A stretch of DNA of 64,000 bases from Caenorhabditis elegans (GCF_000002985.6 NC_003284.9:7006001-7070000); one strand, 5' to 3'. Shown: positions 43,301 to 55,834, counted from the first letter of the stretch. A program made the numbers and translations. Notes: generated by a model not told the origin, from the letters alone.

Positions 43301-44627
43301 ATATTTTTAGAGATTTCATAAACCAGATTCTACACCCTGACTCATTTCGTTTTTTATTTTAATTTTCAATGCTCGATATTTTTCACCTCAAAGCTTTTAT
43401 TTCTATTTCTATACGGAACACAGGAGAACTTTGTTCTGGATTGTTTTTGAGTTCAGTCGCGTTGAATTCCCACAGACACTTCCCTTTTTCTGCTTCTTCT
43501 TTTCTTCTCAGGCTCCTGTTCTTTTGAGTATTAGAAAACAAGCAGCTTCATTGTTTTTTTCTGTAACTCATGAACACATAACGTATACGCTTCTTTACTT
43601 CGTGACAAGGACTACTATGAAGATCAGAATGTCGTCTTTTTGCTACTCGTCTCTTGTTGGGCCCCATTTACGGCTCAAAGCCGTGTTGACCAAAACAAAC
43701 AGGGACCTCCATTTTTTTTGTTTTTACGAGTCAACCAAAATTTACTCTTAGTCATTTTTAAGTCAGAATTTTCTAATAGAAAAATAGGGCTCGCCAAGTG
43801 AAACTTTATCAAATACCTAAAGTACATGACTGCTTTCCAAATCCATTAGAACTCAAAAAGTGTAATGAACAGTCATAGATTATAGATACCCCAAATGAGG
43901 TGATGATTGTTTCAAACATTTATCAGACAAAATTCCCAAACAACGAGTCAGACTTTATCTGAATTTCTTTCGAACGCACGAAAAAACATGTTTTATTCTT
44001 CAAAACACAGCCTCCGTTTTCTGATACTATTCCCACACCTGGGAAAAAATGGGCTGAGAGAAAAACTGCATATAGAGAGGGGGCCCTCTGTTGGTGAACC
44101 AAGTCAGTCAATACTCAAAGTGGGACAGACTCTCGAGTATTATATTTCTGGTTCCTCCAATTCCGTTTCTCTGCTTTCAGTTCCTATTTGTTCCCTCCCT
44201 CGCATTTTTTTTCTATTAAATTCTGATGATTCGTCGGGAAAATAAAAATGAAAACGATGACAGTGAAAAGGAGATGAACACACAAAATTAGTTTGAAGAT
44301 TTTGATGAAAAATCTGAGAAACCTGCTCATTTTTTATTCGCTCGTTTCTCGTCCCGTCCTTCGCTTTCAGATCGTCTGGTAATTGTTCCTTGAAGCATGA
44401 TAGAAATGTGTGCCTCATTACCCATCCTTTTCTCTCTCTTTTTCTTTCAATTTACTTGAATACCTTCTGTTTTTCTCGATATTTTTTCTATTTTCTGTTG
44501 TCTTTCTCTACTCTCATTTGCTCGATATCTCATCATCTACATTTCTCTATTGGAGCATAATTTGATTTTTTATTAAAAGTTTGTTACAGGTAGTTCCTCG
44601 AGCCTGGGTGGATTCATATTTGAAACC
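37334..44627. other. Gene-poor region upstream of ubc-17
   Basis: About 7.3 kb. A moderately GC-richer patch at 40850-41120 has long open frames on both strands (151 codons on plus), but there is no motif, signal or splice support. Pyrimidine-rich tracts occur at 41540-41640 and 44400-44530. A C16 tract lies at 43089. The segment just before 44590 ends in TTGTTACAG, a plausible SL1 trans-splice site for ubc-17. Confidence 0.4.
43089..43104. repeat. Second homopolymer C16 tract
   Basis: Sixteen C in a row between TCCAA and ACCAAG, the same length and orientation as the tract at 22470. Confidence 0.9.
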
Positions 44628-47600
44628 ATGTCTTCGCAAGCATCTCAACGCTCATCAAGCACAAGTGCTGTCGCACAAAAAACTCGCGAACGGCGTAAGC
44701 GACTTTTTCAATTAATTTTTTTCTGAAATTAGATTTACTAATTTTTTTCCTTGGAATCGAAACGAAAAAATCGCTAGTTTACGATTTTTCACTTTTTAGA
44801 ATTGTTTTTTTACAATGCACTCTTTGGTTGCTTCCTGAATCAATTTACAAAACGGTTGCAGCCTCAAGAGTTCACCGTCGTAAATTTTCTAATTTCAAAG
44901 AAAGTGCATGCTTTTAAATTCATTATTTTCATTCTCGACTCACGTTCGTAAAAATAAAGAAAAAGTGCATTACCGATCACTTTTAAAGATACTCTCAAAA
45001 TTGAAACGATACATGAAAAATCAATTTTAATCCCGATAACTAATTGATGTCTGAGCTGAAGTGGCACAAACCTAGGAGCTTATATTAGAACTTAAAGTAT
45101 GGTATTATGATAAAATTTCAATGATTTCGTATTGGTTGAAAATATTTCAATTATGGTAAAATTATATTGAAATCCTAGAACAAAGTTGTGCTTTCAGGAA
45201 AATCCAAATCTCGTAGACGATGTTGGTTTGGATGTCTTTGGCTGTCGTCTAGGGTCAGCCTTATTCGATCATCTAGCCGTTTTTCGAGGTGAGCCTGAGT
45301 GTGAAATAAAAGAACAAAAAAAAGCAAGTAAAAAAGCGTGAATTTTCCATTCGAGCGAGCACACAGGATTGATGAAAAAACGAATGTTTGTTCAAATGGA
45401 AAGCGAATTTGATGATTTACAAAACCTGCATTTTGCCTTTAACATAATCTTGTCTATACCAGAAAAATGGGAGACTGATGTTTGAATGAACAAATTTCAG
45501 AAGTCCCGAGCCGGATGAAAGTCTTACGGCTATTGACAAAGTGATGAGCATAATAAATGAAAAACCACTCAAAATGGCACATATCCTGAAAACCGCGAGG
45601 TATAATCCAAGGTTTTTGCCTAAAATTAACAACCATTTTTATCGCAGATTTGTCAACGACGTCAGCTTCTCAGAGCGAAAACAATTCGTTGAGTGTGGAG
45701 TTATCCATCATCTTTTAGAACTTATCGGGGAAACGGCAATTTCGGACTTTTCAGCGTCGTAGGTTTCTTAAAGTTTAAATTGTTTTTCAATTTTTCAATT
45801 AAATAATCGTAATGATGTGTGATATTTTGAACAATGGAAATGTATATGCACAAAAACAAGCGGTGATAGTTAGCAAAACAATTGAACGCTTCAGACAGAC
45901 GGCTATAGAAAGCTATTGTTTTGTCTGAAAAACTAACAGTATCAGATTACATGACTGAATATGTATATCGTAAAGTAACTAAACTACTTAATGCTAATAT
46001 TATCCTCCAAGTACTGATGACTTTCTGTAAAAATTTGGTTTTCCGCGTAAACGATTAGGTTTCTGTGCGGTTTGTTTATTATTTCTTGCTATATGAACAA
46101 AGCTACAGAATGTTAGTGAGAAATCCTGCAAATTCTATGAAATTGATCAAAAACTGATCAGCTACACCAAAATCGCCAAAGATTGATAAATTCCCACAAA
46201 AAGTGTTTCTTTTTCATATCCCACATCATTGAATTCATATTTTGATCACTAGTGTTTCAATAGTCAGAAAAAGTACAATCATGCTCGAGACAGCGTCTAC
46301 TAGCGTGAAACAGAAATTAATAGACTATTTCTAGGTCACGGAGTGCGGATGAGCAAAAACGAAGAGCACGGCGGAATTCGTCGGCATCTCTGAGTCATAA
46401 GGGAACTGGGTATGGAACAGGTTCAACAAGATCACGATGGGATATTGAACGAACGGTATAAGATTTGAAAGGGATGGGGGGGGCTCAAAACGGGGTTTCT
46501 TTAAATTTTTAGTTCCGAATAATTTTCCAATATTCATGTAATTATTCTGAGTAATTCTATCTGAAGCATGATATGATCAACATATTATAAAAGTAAAAAC
46601 GAGCAAAATTGTATAGACCGTTCTCTCCTTATTATGAAAGTCTATTCTCCGGATTTTTATGTGTCGGCAGAAAAATTACAAGGTATTGATAAAAAAATTT
46701 TACTATGTTTTGTTCTATGAATATGTTTTTATAAACTCGTGATCAAGTTTTGGCACATTTTCTCTTAGAATTACCATTGAAAAACCACATAAACATACTG
46801 ATAAGTTCAATTTTTAAAATTATACAAAAGATTATTTTGCCTACCACTGATTTTAACCCTCGGGGTTTTGTAACAAGTTCAGCGATTCAGCTTCCCATTA
46901 ACTCGATTAACCGTTCAAGATTCTCGTAATTTTACACCAAAACTTCAGGTGGAGGAAAAGTTAATACGTGAAGAACACCTTACTTGGCTGCTGAGTATAC
47001 TGAATTCATTCATGTTGGGATGGCCCACAACTGACAACTTAAAGACAAAACCGGAAGAGTTGGTTCATATGACCGAGATTGCAATAAAGCTAATAGCTGA
47101 TTCCTCAGTGTTGAGTATACTCGAGTATAACCTGAGAAATGATAGTTTCTTCGATGTTAGCGAGCATATAGAAATTTATCAGGTATTGGTGTTTTGGTCT
47201 ATTCGCATGCAAGGTGCTTTGTTTACAGGCTCTTCTTGAAACTGCTGCAAGTATGGCTGCCACGCCTGGTTTGGTTCCGTTCCTCGTGAGGCCGTACACA
47301 TCAAGCGCGAAATCCATAGCCAAAGAACTGATACCTAGATTCAAAGAAAATATACTTTCTATTCAAGCACGATGGGGTGGTACACTGGAAGAAACAAACT
47401 TTCGAATGGCTGAGTTTACCGCTAAAGTCACACTTCTTTCCGATGTTTGTAAAAATTTCTTCCGGCATAATTCATCTGGAGACATATTTTCAGTACGTCA
47501 TTAATGCTGCACGTGCCTATGAGCAAACACTTCCACCCGAGCAACGAATTCAGACGGCCACTCATCGTCGTCCTTCACACTCTGGACTTCACTCAAAAAT

Positions 47601-49374
47601 GCAGGGCCCAAAAGATGATGAGACAATTTATAAGAACAAAATGCAAGAGCTCCAATTACAAACCGCCAAGTGAGTCTCTAGTTTTTAGCTTTTTGAGCAG
47701 TCAGCTCTGAGCTCAAGATCATTGGAACATGTTTTATTCATGACAAATAGATGTGACTATTATCTAATAGAATATTCAATGAGCTGAGCCTCCTAAAAAT
47801 GTTCCGTCCAGTGTTCTCGATTTTACGTAGTCCTTCCTTGCAATAAGAGAAGCTGACGGACAGGGAAAAATGGTATGATGCAGTCAGTAAATTTTCAGGT
47901 TCATTGGCGACTTTGGAAAACTTTGCGTGCCTTATGTCTTCCGGAAAGAGGCCAAAAATATTAACCCTTTCAGTCCTCATTTAAGGGATAGGTAGGTTTT
48001 ATTGATTTTAATATCAAAGAGGTATTAAAACATTACTATTAATTTACCATACTCTATAAGTTTGTACCTCTACTAGTTTTTCGCTTTTATTAAAGTTATA
48101 TGCAAGTCCAAAACAATCAGAATGAAAAAATGGAAACCTAATTTTTTAATTGAAATTTCTAATTTCTTCGATTTCAGAACAAAACGGATTGCTAAAGAAT
48201 TAGCTTCAATAGCTAATGCATTGCCATTAAACGCTAGTAACAGTATTTATGTTTGCTATGATGAAGGACGAGTTGACATTATCAAGGTGTTAATTTCCGG
48301 ACCCGATGATACACCTTATGCGAATGGCCTGTTTGAGTTCGATATATTTTTCCCGACTGGCTACCCATTTTCTCCTCCCAAATGCGCATTCCTTACCACT
48401 GGATCTGGAAATGTTCGATTCAATCCAAATTTGTACAATGATGGGAAAATTTGCTTGTCTATTTTGGGGACGTGGGAAGGGCGACCAGAGGAAAAATGGA
48501 ATCCATACTGCTCTTTGATGCAGGTTTTAGTAAGCATTCAGGTAAGCGAGTCGTGGGATTTTATTGCAATTTTTTCCACGCTTATGTTTTTTTCGACGTT
48601 TCAATATCTCTTTTAATAGGGATTGATCTTTGTAAAAGATCCATACTTCAATGAACCTGGGTTTGAAAGATATCAAGGAACGGATCGCGGAGATGAATAT
48701 TCACGAAAGTACAACTTGCAAATTGAACATGCTACATTGAATTATGCTATTAGAGAGCAATTGAAAAAGCCTTCTGAGCATTTTAAGGTGGGAAAAATTT
48801 ATGAAAACTTGCATATAAACTGTTTTTGTTCAGGAAGTTATTGAGAAACATTTGTGGCTGAAACGGGAAGCAATTCTGAAACAGGCTCAAGCTTGGATTG
48901 ACAATGTTAGTAACGACTTTGGAGATGACAAGATGAGCAAAAGAAAAGATGTTTTTGCATTTGAAACTGGATTTAATCCTGCTACTCAGGTATTCATATT
49001 CATTGTGATCACTCATTTTTATTGAACTAACTTTCAGGAGCGCGTGATTCACAACTTGATTCAAGAATTACAAGCAATGCAGTCACCGTTTGCAAAAGAA
49101 GAAGCTGAAGAATCCGAACGGCTGAAACGGGAACAGAGTGAAAAAGAAGAAAAACAAAAAAAAGAAGCCGCTGCGTTAGCTGAAATTGAACGAGAAAAGC
49201 GAGAGCTTGAATTAGATTTTCAACGTCGGAGATCCAGTGTTTTAGCAACTCATGTTGCAGTGATTAGAACACAACCAACTGGTATGTGCTAGTGATTACC
49301 ATGTTTTTTTCAAACACAACATTTCAGGTGATTACTCTGTCCCATCCGTGAATGAACCATCAACATCGTCATAG
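44628..49374 (+). CDS. ubc-17: Ubiquitin-conjugating enzyme UBC-17, BIRC6-type
   Basis: E2 enzyme, accepting ubiquitin as a thioester. Thirteen exons: 44628-44694, 45198-45288, 45501-45599, 45648-45758, 46335-46455, 46949-47182, 47229-47444, 47494-47669, 48178-48541, 48620-48787, 48834-48989, 49038-49281, 49328-49374; 697 residues. The N-terminus is rich in Ser, Arg and Lys; residues about 55-370 are mostly helical with no motif I can name. The UBC fold starts near 372, with [12 protein letters not shown] and catalytic Cys464 in [13 protein letters not shown]. The usual HPN is FNPN, as in the BIRC6/BRUCE E2 domain. After the fold come [13 protein letters not shown] and a charged coiled coil ([20 protein letters not shown]). 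No BIR domain is seen, unlike BIRC6. The exon 4 donor is TC|GTAGGT; retaining that intron would hit a stop at once. The symbol is from memory of this locus. Confidence 0.9.
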
Positions 49375-49689
49375 TCGGTTTTTTTTATCAATTACCTGGT
49401 TTTTTTCGAATTTAAATTTAATTTATTATTCGTTTTTTACTATTGACTTTCGCAATTAGGCAGTAAGGGTGAATGTGAGAATTACGTACGTTGTAAACGG
49501 TTTGCTGAACTTGTGTGATTACCTGTCTTTTGTTTTCATGTTTTTATCAATTCAATATTTGACCTTGATTTTTGAAAAATTTTTTCCTTTATCACTTTTT
49601 TTTTGAATATTCTAGTTTTTTTGTAAGATATGATCAAACACACATTTCCTTGCTCTGTAAATTCTGAATATTTCTGCATTGAATTTTTA

Positions 49690-49695
49690 AATAAA
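49690..49695 (+). terminator. ubc-17 poly(A) signal
   Basis: AATAAA within TTTTTAAATAAAATATA, about 315 bases after the stop codon. Confidence 0.6.
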
Positions 49696-49760
49696 ATATA
49701 TTTCTCTTATATTGTTTCATCGGAGTTCGATGATTGAATTTGAATACCGAAGATTTAATC

Positions 49761-49824
49761 ATGCATCATAAAATCATAAAAATCATAAAAAATCATAAAA
49801 AATCATAATAATCATATCATCATG
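49761..49824. repeat. Short tandem repeat of ATCATAAAA units
   Basis: Repeated ATCATAAAA/ATCATAAAAA units from GCATCATAAAATCATAAAAAT, decaying into ATCATAATAATCATATCATCATG. Confidence 0.85.
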
Positions 49825-50099
49825 AAAAAGGTTTTTCAATTTTCAATTTTACTTTTCATTTTTTCAAAACGAATTTTTCAAAACTTTTGTGGATCGTGGA
49901 TAATATTGGTTCATGTTACATTCACTTTTTGCCAGTTTTTTTACCATGAGTTTTAATACCGTTTTGAGATTTAGTGCAAGTATTTTTCAATTTTTTTTCA
50001 GTTTTTTCGGTTTTTTCGGAGTTTTTCGGAGTTCTGAGTTCGGAGCGTTTTTGAGAGTGTTTGATTTGACACACTGCGAAAACGCTCAAAAACTTCCAA

Positions 50100-50294
50100 T
50101 AGAACAGTCAGAGTGGGCACAGTAACACGTTTACGACAACCAAAACGATCAGCAAGCGAGCCTAACTTCTTGAACTGTGCAATTGTCTTGTAAACCAATC
50201 GAAATTGGACATTCAAGCGACGGGAGATGTTGCGTGCCGAAACACCATCTCGGTAAAAGTGAACGATGGATTCACGATGAGGTGAGGGACTCAT
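50100..50294 (-). pseudogene. Truncated mariner-like transposase, N-terminal fragment
   Basis: Reading from 50294 the frame begins MSPSPHRESIVHFYRDG and continues with ARNISRRLNV and VYKTIAQFKKLGSLADR, typical of the N-terminal helix-turn-helix DNA-binding region of Tc1/mariner-family transposases. After about 60 residues the similarity stops and the frame runs into simple CGGAG/AAAAAC sequence; no catalytic domain is present. Possible remnants of the element end lie near 50520-50545 (GGGGGTATAATACACAAG). It is a dead fragment. Family assignment is by motif memory. Confidence 0.6.
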
Positions 50295-51807
50295 CTTGCT
50301 GAAAGTGTATACGTATCGTATGTCAAAAGAAAGGTAATTATGTCAGCAATCAAATAAAAACAAAAATAATGTAAAAAAACGTGGCAACCACGAAAAAAAC
50401 GCAAGTTCGCGCGCGCAAAAAGATTCCCCATGATTTCTGCCTAAAGCTAACAAGGAAAACGGGCATCACGTTTAATATATACAGTTAAATTAATGGAAAT
50501 TAAGTAATTTCTAAAATGGCGGGGGTATAATACACAAGTACCCTTTAACCAATCGCAAAAGGTGTTGCACGCGTTTTTACTTTTTCATTCTGACATTTTC
50601 ACATCTGACATTTCAGTGCCCTGCACATGCCCTGACCTTGCACTGCAAAAAAAGTTACAGTCTTCTCTGTATAATCCGAAGAAGATGAGCGCGAAGTAGA
50701 TGCTTCGAGCGAACCGTCAACAGAAGAAGCCAAGTAAACTGAAGAAAAGAACAAGTTTTGGTTGGAGAGGATGAAGAAGAGGAGGAATAAGAGGCAAAAG
50801 AGGGAGACTGTGGTGTATGTGTGAGAAGAGGGATGAATTTCAAATCTCCCTCAGTCCTTCTGTACAATTAGAGAACGTTCAAGTTCCACCTTTCACTATT
50901 TTTGCATAAATAACATGTTTCAATGATTCAAATCAATATCATGGATATGTAATTTTGGATTGTTTTAGACATTTACTGAAATCTAATTTTTGAGAAATTG
51001 GTTTAAGTTTTCAAACACCCGTGCATTCACAAAGATAGACATTATAGTATATAGACATTGTAGTATATTGATTTTAAAATCTTAAAAATTGTTTGATTTT
51101 TCCCCAATGATTTTCAAAAAAAATCAAAAAGCTTTTATAATCCCGTTTTATATTTTTGAATTTTTTCAATGGAAACGTGGTTTTTGTGTATTGTCATCTT
51201 GCTGTTTTTATTTTTCTAGCCTAAAAAATGTACAAACACGAAAAAATTTTGGGGTAAGAAAACCTATAAGTTCGATTATCTCTGAGAAAAAAGTTTTTTT
51301 AAGCTAAATCTTTTATTTTCCATTTTAAAATGTAGATACTAACTGACATATGAAAACATTTAGTCATCCTCAACTTGTTCGAAAAGTTTAATGGTAACGT
51401 CCTCGAGACAAAGAAGGTGTAAACCACATCAGAACTATTGCTTCATCATTTTCCATTCTCTTCTCTGTGAGTCACCTTGATGTGATGGTTTCTTTCTAAA
51501 ACAGCCCAACGTTTCTCTTTCGTTTTTTGCAATCTCTCGGCTTTTCTCACTTTCAATTATGCCAATCATACAAAAGCCGTCGCTACGTTCATTTGCGTCT
51601 TCTTATTTGTCTTTTCCGTTTTGTGTCTCTCAACTGTCATTTTCTATTTTAACTGTTAAGTAATGATCCATGTTTTTGTTGAAATCTCTGAATCTTAGAA
51701 GAAAACCAATTTTTAAAAAAGATTTTAAGGAAAGCGAAAAGTCAAAAATCACAATTGAAAAGAAGGGAATACCATCATTACTGCATGCTCCATTTGGATG
51801 CACTAAA
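50295..51807. other. Intergenic DNA upstream of the Thr-rich protein gene
   Basis: The first 300 bases probably belong to the decayed mariner element (GCGCGCGC patch near 50411). At 50650-50870 there is a purine-rich segment (GAAGAAGAGGAGGAATAAGAGG). An in-frame ATG at 51670 precedes the chosen start of the next gene. No other gene is seen. Confidence 0.4.
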
Positions 51808-54800
51808 ATGAGAATAACTACGGTATTGGCAATATCCACAGTGGTTCTTACAACCACTGCACAAACAAAACCAATACAATCAAATGATGCTCCACCGGAA
51901 ACTCAGTGTAAGTATGTTCGAAGGGTTTAAGAAATTCGAAAGATCACCGAATTTTTTAATAAATTAGGTTTGAAATATTTAAAGACAAAGTATAAAGTTG
52001 AAAATCGAGTTCTGATTAAATGTGAAGCATCGTTAGTGTGGCTTTTGTATAAATACACTTATAATTGAAATACTTATGATTTTAAATTTGAGACAAAATT
52101 TTGGTACACTGCCAACGTTTAAAAATTGACACTTCAACACAATATTTTTAAGTCTTTCAGAAAATTTAACTTTTTACAATAATCAACTTCAAATAATTAT
52201 ATTATTTTGAAAGTATAAAACCTTTTAAGGTCAAATTCCAAAATTTTGATATGTGAAAAATTAATACCTGCTTCTTTTCGACTTTTATTTCAAAAAAAAA
52301 TTAAAAATTTTTTTCGACTGTAAATGAAAGTAAAAAAACAAGGCTAGAAATCCCTGGAAAATGTACTGGAAATGATTTTTGATTTATTTTGTATTCCTAA
52401 AAATTCATTTTTAATTGGCCTGTTAACTACGCCTTTGGTAAAACTTTGTATTTCAGCTGCCAAAGATGAAGCTGCACAAATTTTATTTGGAGAGCGTGGA
52501 ATTTTAACTGGCATATTTCGTATGATGGATCAGCAACGAAAAGTTCAAATGGCCCCACAGCATGACATTTCTGTTGCAGCTGACAATGGCAAAATTGGTG
52601 AGGATATATTAGATAAAACCTGTTTCCATTTGACACAAGCATGACTAAGTTGGTGTGCCGCCAACCACTGACCATGACAATTTTGCTGTAATAAGCTAGG
52701 CTTTACACTTATAAATATGAGAGACCGAAAGATGTTTGCAATGAGTAATATGATTTTATCTTTCAGGAAATCCTGATTTCAAAAAAATTATCGACACCTT
52801 GGTGTCCGGGTCAGCATCAAAAGGGGAACTTGGAGATCATGCAACCGAACTACCTGAAGTTCTAGGAATATGCAATCGGTTGAGCTGTGGAGATATATAC
52901 AAAGTTATTGACAAGTTCAGAAAATCTGAAATGTTCAGCAACTTTCAAGTAAGTATACTGGTGAACAACAATGCAGAAGTCTTTATTTCAGACAGCGCTG
53001 ACGTTGGTAAATGATCCAAACGGTTGGGAAACAATTGGAAAACTTTTGTCGAATCCGGAATTGATCGCACAATTTACTGCAGGAAGTGGAATGGAAGAGT
53101 TATTTGGAAGTGCACTGGGAACTGCGGAAAAGGAGAGTAAACTCAGTAAGCTTTTTCCAATTAGAAAATGAATTTCCGTTCTTCGAAATTCAATCGTAAG
53201 AATTCTTGTTTAAAATGAAGTTTTCATTTGTAAATTGACATCGAAGTTTAATTGTAATAAAAAATGACTGTGAAAAAATAAATAAACATTTAAATAAAAA
53301 TCACATTGCGACAAAAAAAATGGAATCATCCCTGAAACAGTAATTTTTTTCCCACCTTTAAGATATTTTGGCAGTGACCTTGTTTTGAAGTTCCATCAAG
53401 ACGATATTTGTAATGAATTACAGACCGCAACAAAAACTCGAAAATAATGCCGGAAGATGGAGATTTTGGTATCGACTTTAGCGAGGATGGCGAAAATGAA
53501 AATATTACAAAAACAATAGGCAAAACTGATACAAAAATCGACTTCAGTGTTGACAAAAAGGGCTCTGAAGATTATTATAGCGAGGTGAACTTTTAAAAAC
53601 TTTTGAAAAAAATAATTCGATGTTAATTCAGATTGCAAATGTTGGAGACGAATCCGAGGAGGAAGTTATTGTAGATCAAACTTTGCCACCTTCCACGAAA
53701 ATCACAAAGTCTGCAGCGGGTACAACAGATTTCAATGGTAATTTTCATATTGTGCTGGTTTCAAAAAATGTATCCATGTATTTCAGAAAAACTGCCACCT
53801 GTGTCATTTTCCATTGACGGTGGCGGAGAAGAAAATGAAAACGAAGAAACCGAAACTGTGATGACCGCTGAACTTCCACCAAAACCCCCAAGGGTTCTAA
53901 AGGTGAATTATCGTGCTTCCTCTATTAGTCTTGCATGGAAGACTAATTTTCAACTGGTCCATAGGGGTGCATGGACCAATTGACTAATCGATACTGTAAG
54001 ACTATTGGAGGATGCAAGACTATTTTTCGAACCCCGGATAACTTTGTAGAATTGACCAATTTTAATTTTATTTTTGTACAAAGTATTTTTGGTCAAGCAA
54101 GCCAATTTATTTGATTCCAGAACATTCATGCGTTTTTAGACAATCAATTTGAATGGTCTCAATCACCTCCTTTTTTCCTTCTATTTTAATTTTTTGTCAT
54201 GTTGATAACATTATGATTACAGCGAATACATGCCGGAGGGCCAACAGACACAAAGGACGGAGTACAACCTGCATCCGTTACAAGAGTACGTACATATAAA
54301 ACACACGTGTCGGGGATGGGGACTCATAAAATCGCAAAAAAAGGCACCAGAAAACGCTTTTAGATTTTGATAGGAAAGACAAAAATTAAATTGAGTGCTA
54401 GAAACATCTTAAATCGTATGTAGTGCAGTTTCCAAAAAAATTCTGAAATTATTTAATTTGCATTAAGAGAATAGCAATTACTCAGATTTCACCACTTCTA
54501 AGTGGTTTCAAGTTCATTTTATATGCTAATTATTTTTTAAATTATATTACTTTAACAAAGCAAAGGCTAAAAATGCGAATTTGTTCTAAATATCCCTGAA
54601 AGAGATCTTCTGTAAATTCGGAAACTCATCCCGAAATTTTGCCGAACATGTTAATAATCTAAAACGTTAGAGTGGTTTATTATGGTAATTAGTTATTGTC
54701 TAAAATTCACTTTAAAACTATAAAAAGTTTGACGATCCGCATTAAAAATTTTTGAAGAAAAAACATTTAATGGTAATTTTCTACACTTATATGACCCTTA

Positions 54801-55068
54801 GGGTTTTTGGAAAGTTATATTTGTTTATTCACTCACAGTTCATGTTCAGATTTCCTTTGCATCTACTGCGTCACCAACCACATATTCCACATCAACGACG
54901 CCATTCTTCCGACCCGTGCTTACAACTAGACCTGTTACGACAACTACTTGGCGGACAACGCGGAGAATTACAACTACCACTAAACCTACAACAACGACAA
55001 CTTTAAGAAATTACAGGAAGGACAACGACTATTATGCCATGTATTATGATGACGCAGATAAGGGATAA
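51808..55068 (+). CDS. Uncharacterised secreted protein with acidic middle and Thr-rich tail
   Basis: Nine exons: 51808-51907, 52457-52597, 52767-52948, 52992-53145, 53424-53584, 53632-53737, 53787-53902, 54223-54285, 54850-55068; 413 residues. I chose ATG 51808 because it opens a signal peptide (MRITTVLAISTVVLTTTAQT); an in-frame ATG at 51670 would bury that. Residues about 35-190 look helical and globular (AAQILFGERGILTGIFRMM, LGICNRLSCGDIYKVIDKF) with only two cysteines. Next come an acidic region (FGIDFSEDGENEN, DESEEEVIVD), a proline patch (ELPPKPPRVLK), and a threonine-rich tail (TTTTWRTTRRITTTTKP) that could be O-glycosylated, ending in a Tyr/Asp cluster (DNDYYAMYYDDADKG). I do not recognise a domain. 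An extracellular-matrix or cuticle-associated role is possible but speculative. AATAAA follows at 55167. Confidence 0.85.
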
Positions 55069-55166
55069 TAAAATGATTTACCTGTCAAATTTATGTAAAT
55101 ACTTTGTATTGTGATTGTAATTTGTTTTTTTTTTCTATTCAACAACATCATTTATTAATTTAACTA

Positions 55167-55172
55167 AATAAA
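55167..55172 (+). terminator. Poly(A) signal of the Thr-rich protein gene
   Basis: AATAAA in AACTAAATAAAAATG, 99 bases after the stop codon. Confidence 0.6.
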
Positions 55173-55834
55173 AATGACAAAAATTAATATTATTACGTTT
55201 ATTATAATTATTATGTAACGATATTCAAGATTCAATCTTGAAAAATACCCATAACAGAGCAATTATATTCGGTGTGGGGAGGGGTGTGGTACAATGAATG
55301 ATAAATCACGATATCCTGCTTTGCACATTTCTGTGTTGACGTAACTATCAATTTGGAATTCTGATAAGGTGATGAGAACAAATAAAACAATGAAAAACGA
55401 GCGAGACATGAAGAATTTAATTGCTGCTGTAAAGAGCAATAAAATTTTTAATGTGACAAGAGCTCTTTAACCGGGGCAAGGTACAATTAAAGAAAAAAAT
55501 TCGGAGAAATAATATCAAAACCGCGTGATATTCACGCGGAAAATCGAAAAAAAAATTGATTAGCCAAAAAAGAGAAGCACTTGACACTTAAAAAGATAGT
55601 GATAACTAATAGAAGGTTATAGTGAACTGAGAGTCTTCACAGAAGAATACAGGGTGACCGGGTATTAAATTAAGACTTTAAATCTTTTTCCTCAACATTC
55701 AGGTCGAAAAAAAAGAAGAACATATGGAACGCATCGAAAAGCAAAGAACCGATGGATAGTCGGCAAGTCGGCAAAACTACTGGAATGAGATGAGGGAAAG
55801 ATCAGAAAAATGTGTCTCGGAGCACTCACCACAG
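55173..55834. other. Convergent intergenic region
   Basis: The 3' ends of a plus- and a minus-strand gene meet here. The only structure noted is the perfect palindrome at 55521-55539 and a G-rich patch (GTGGGGAGGGGTGTGG) near 55275. Confidence 0.5.
55521..55539. other. Perfect palindrome, 8-base GC-rich arms
   Basis: CCGCGTGA-TAT-TCACGCGG, in otherwise AT-rich DNA between two convergent genes. It contains the TCACGCG/CGCGTGA sequence on both strands. It could be a protein-binding site or a stable RNA hairpin. Confidence 0.45.

Larger units (their letters stand above)
49375..50099. other. Intergenic DNA after ubc-17
   Basis: Contains the ubc-17 3' end with AATAAA, a short tandem repeat, and then T-rich simple sequence that runs into the transposase fragment. 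Confidence 0.5.

Noticed and set aside
47738-47980. 80-codon minus-strand frame in ubc-17 intron 8
   Set aside because: No splice-compatible partners or motif. The intron sequence is somewhat complex, but evidence for a gene is lacking.
54030-54050. TTCGAACCCCGG, resembling the reverse complement of a tRNA T-arm
   Set aside because: No cloverleaf on the minus strand; it lies in an intron next to an imperfect repeat.
53902-54050. Short inverted repeat GGTCCAT...ATGGACC and repeated AAGACTA phrases in an intron
   Set aside because: Arms are only seven bases; not enough to call an element.
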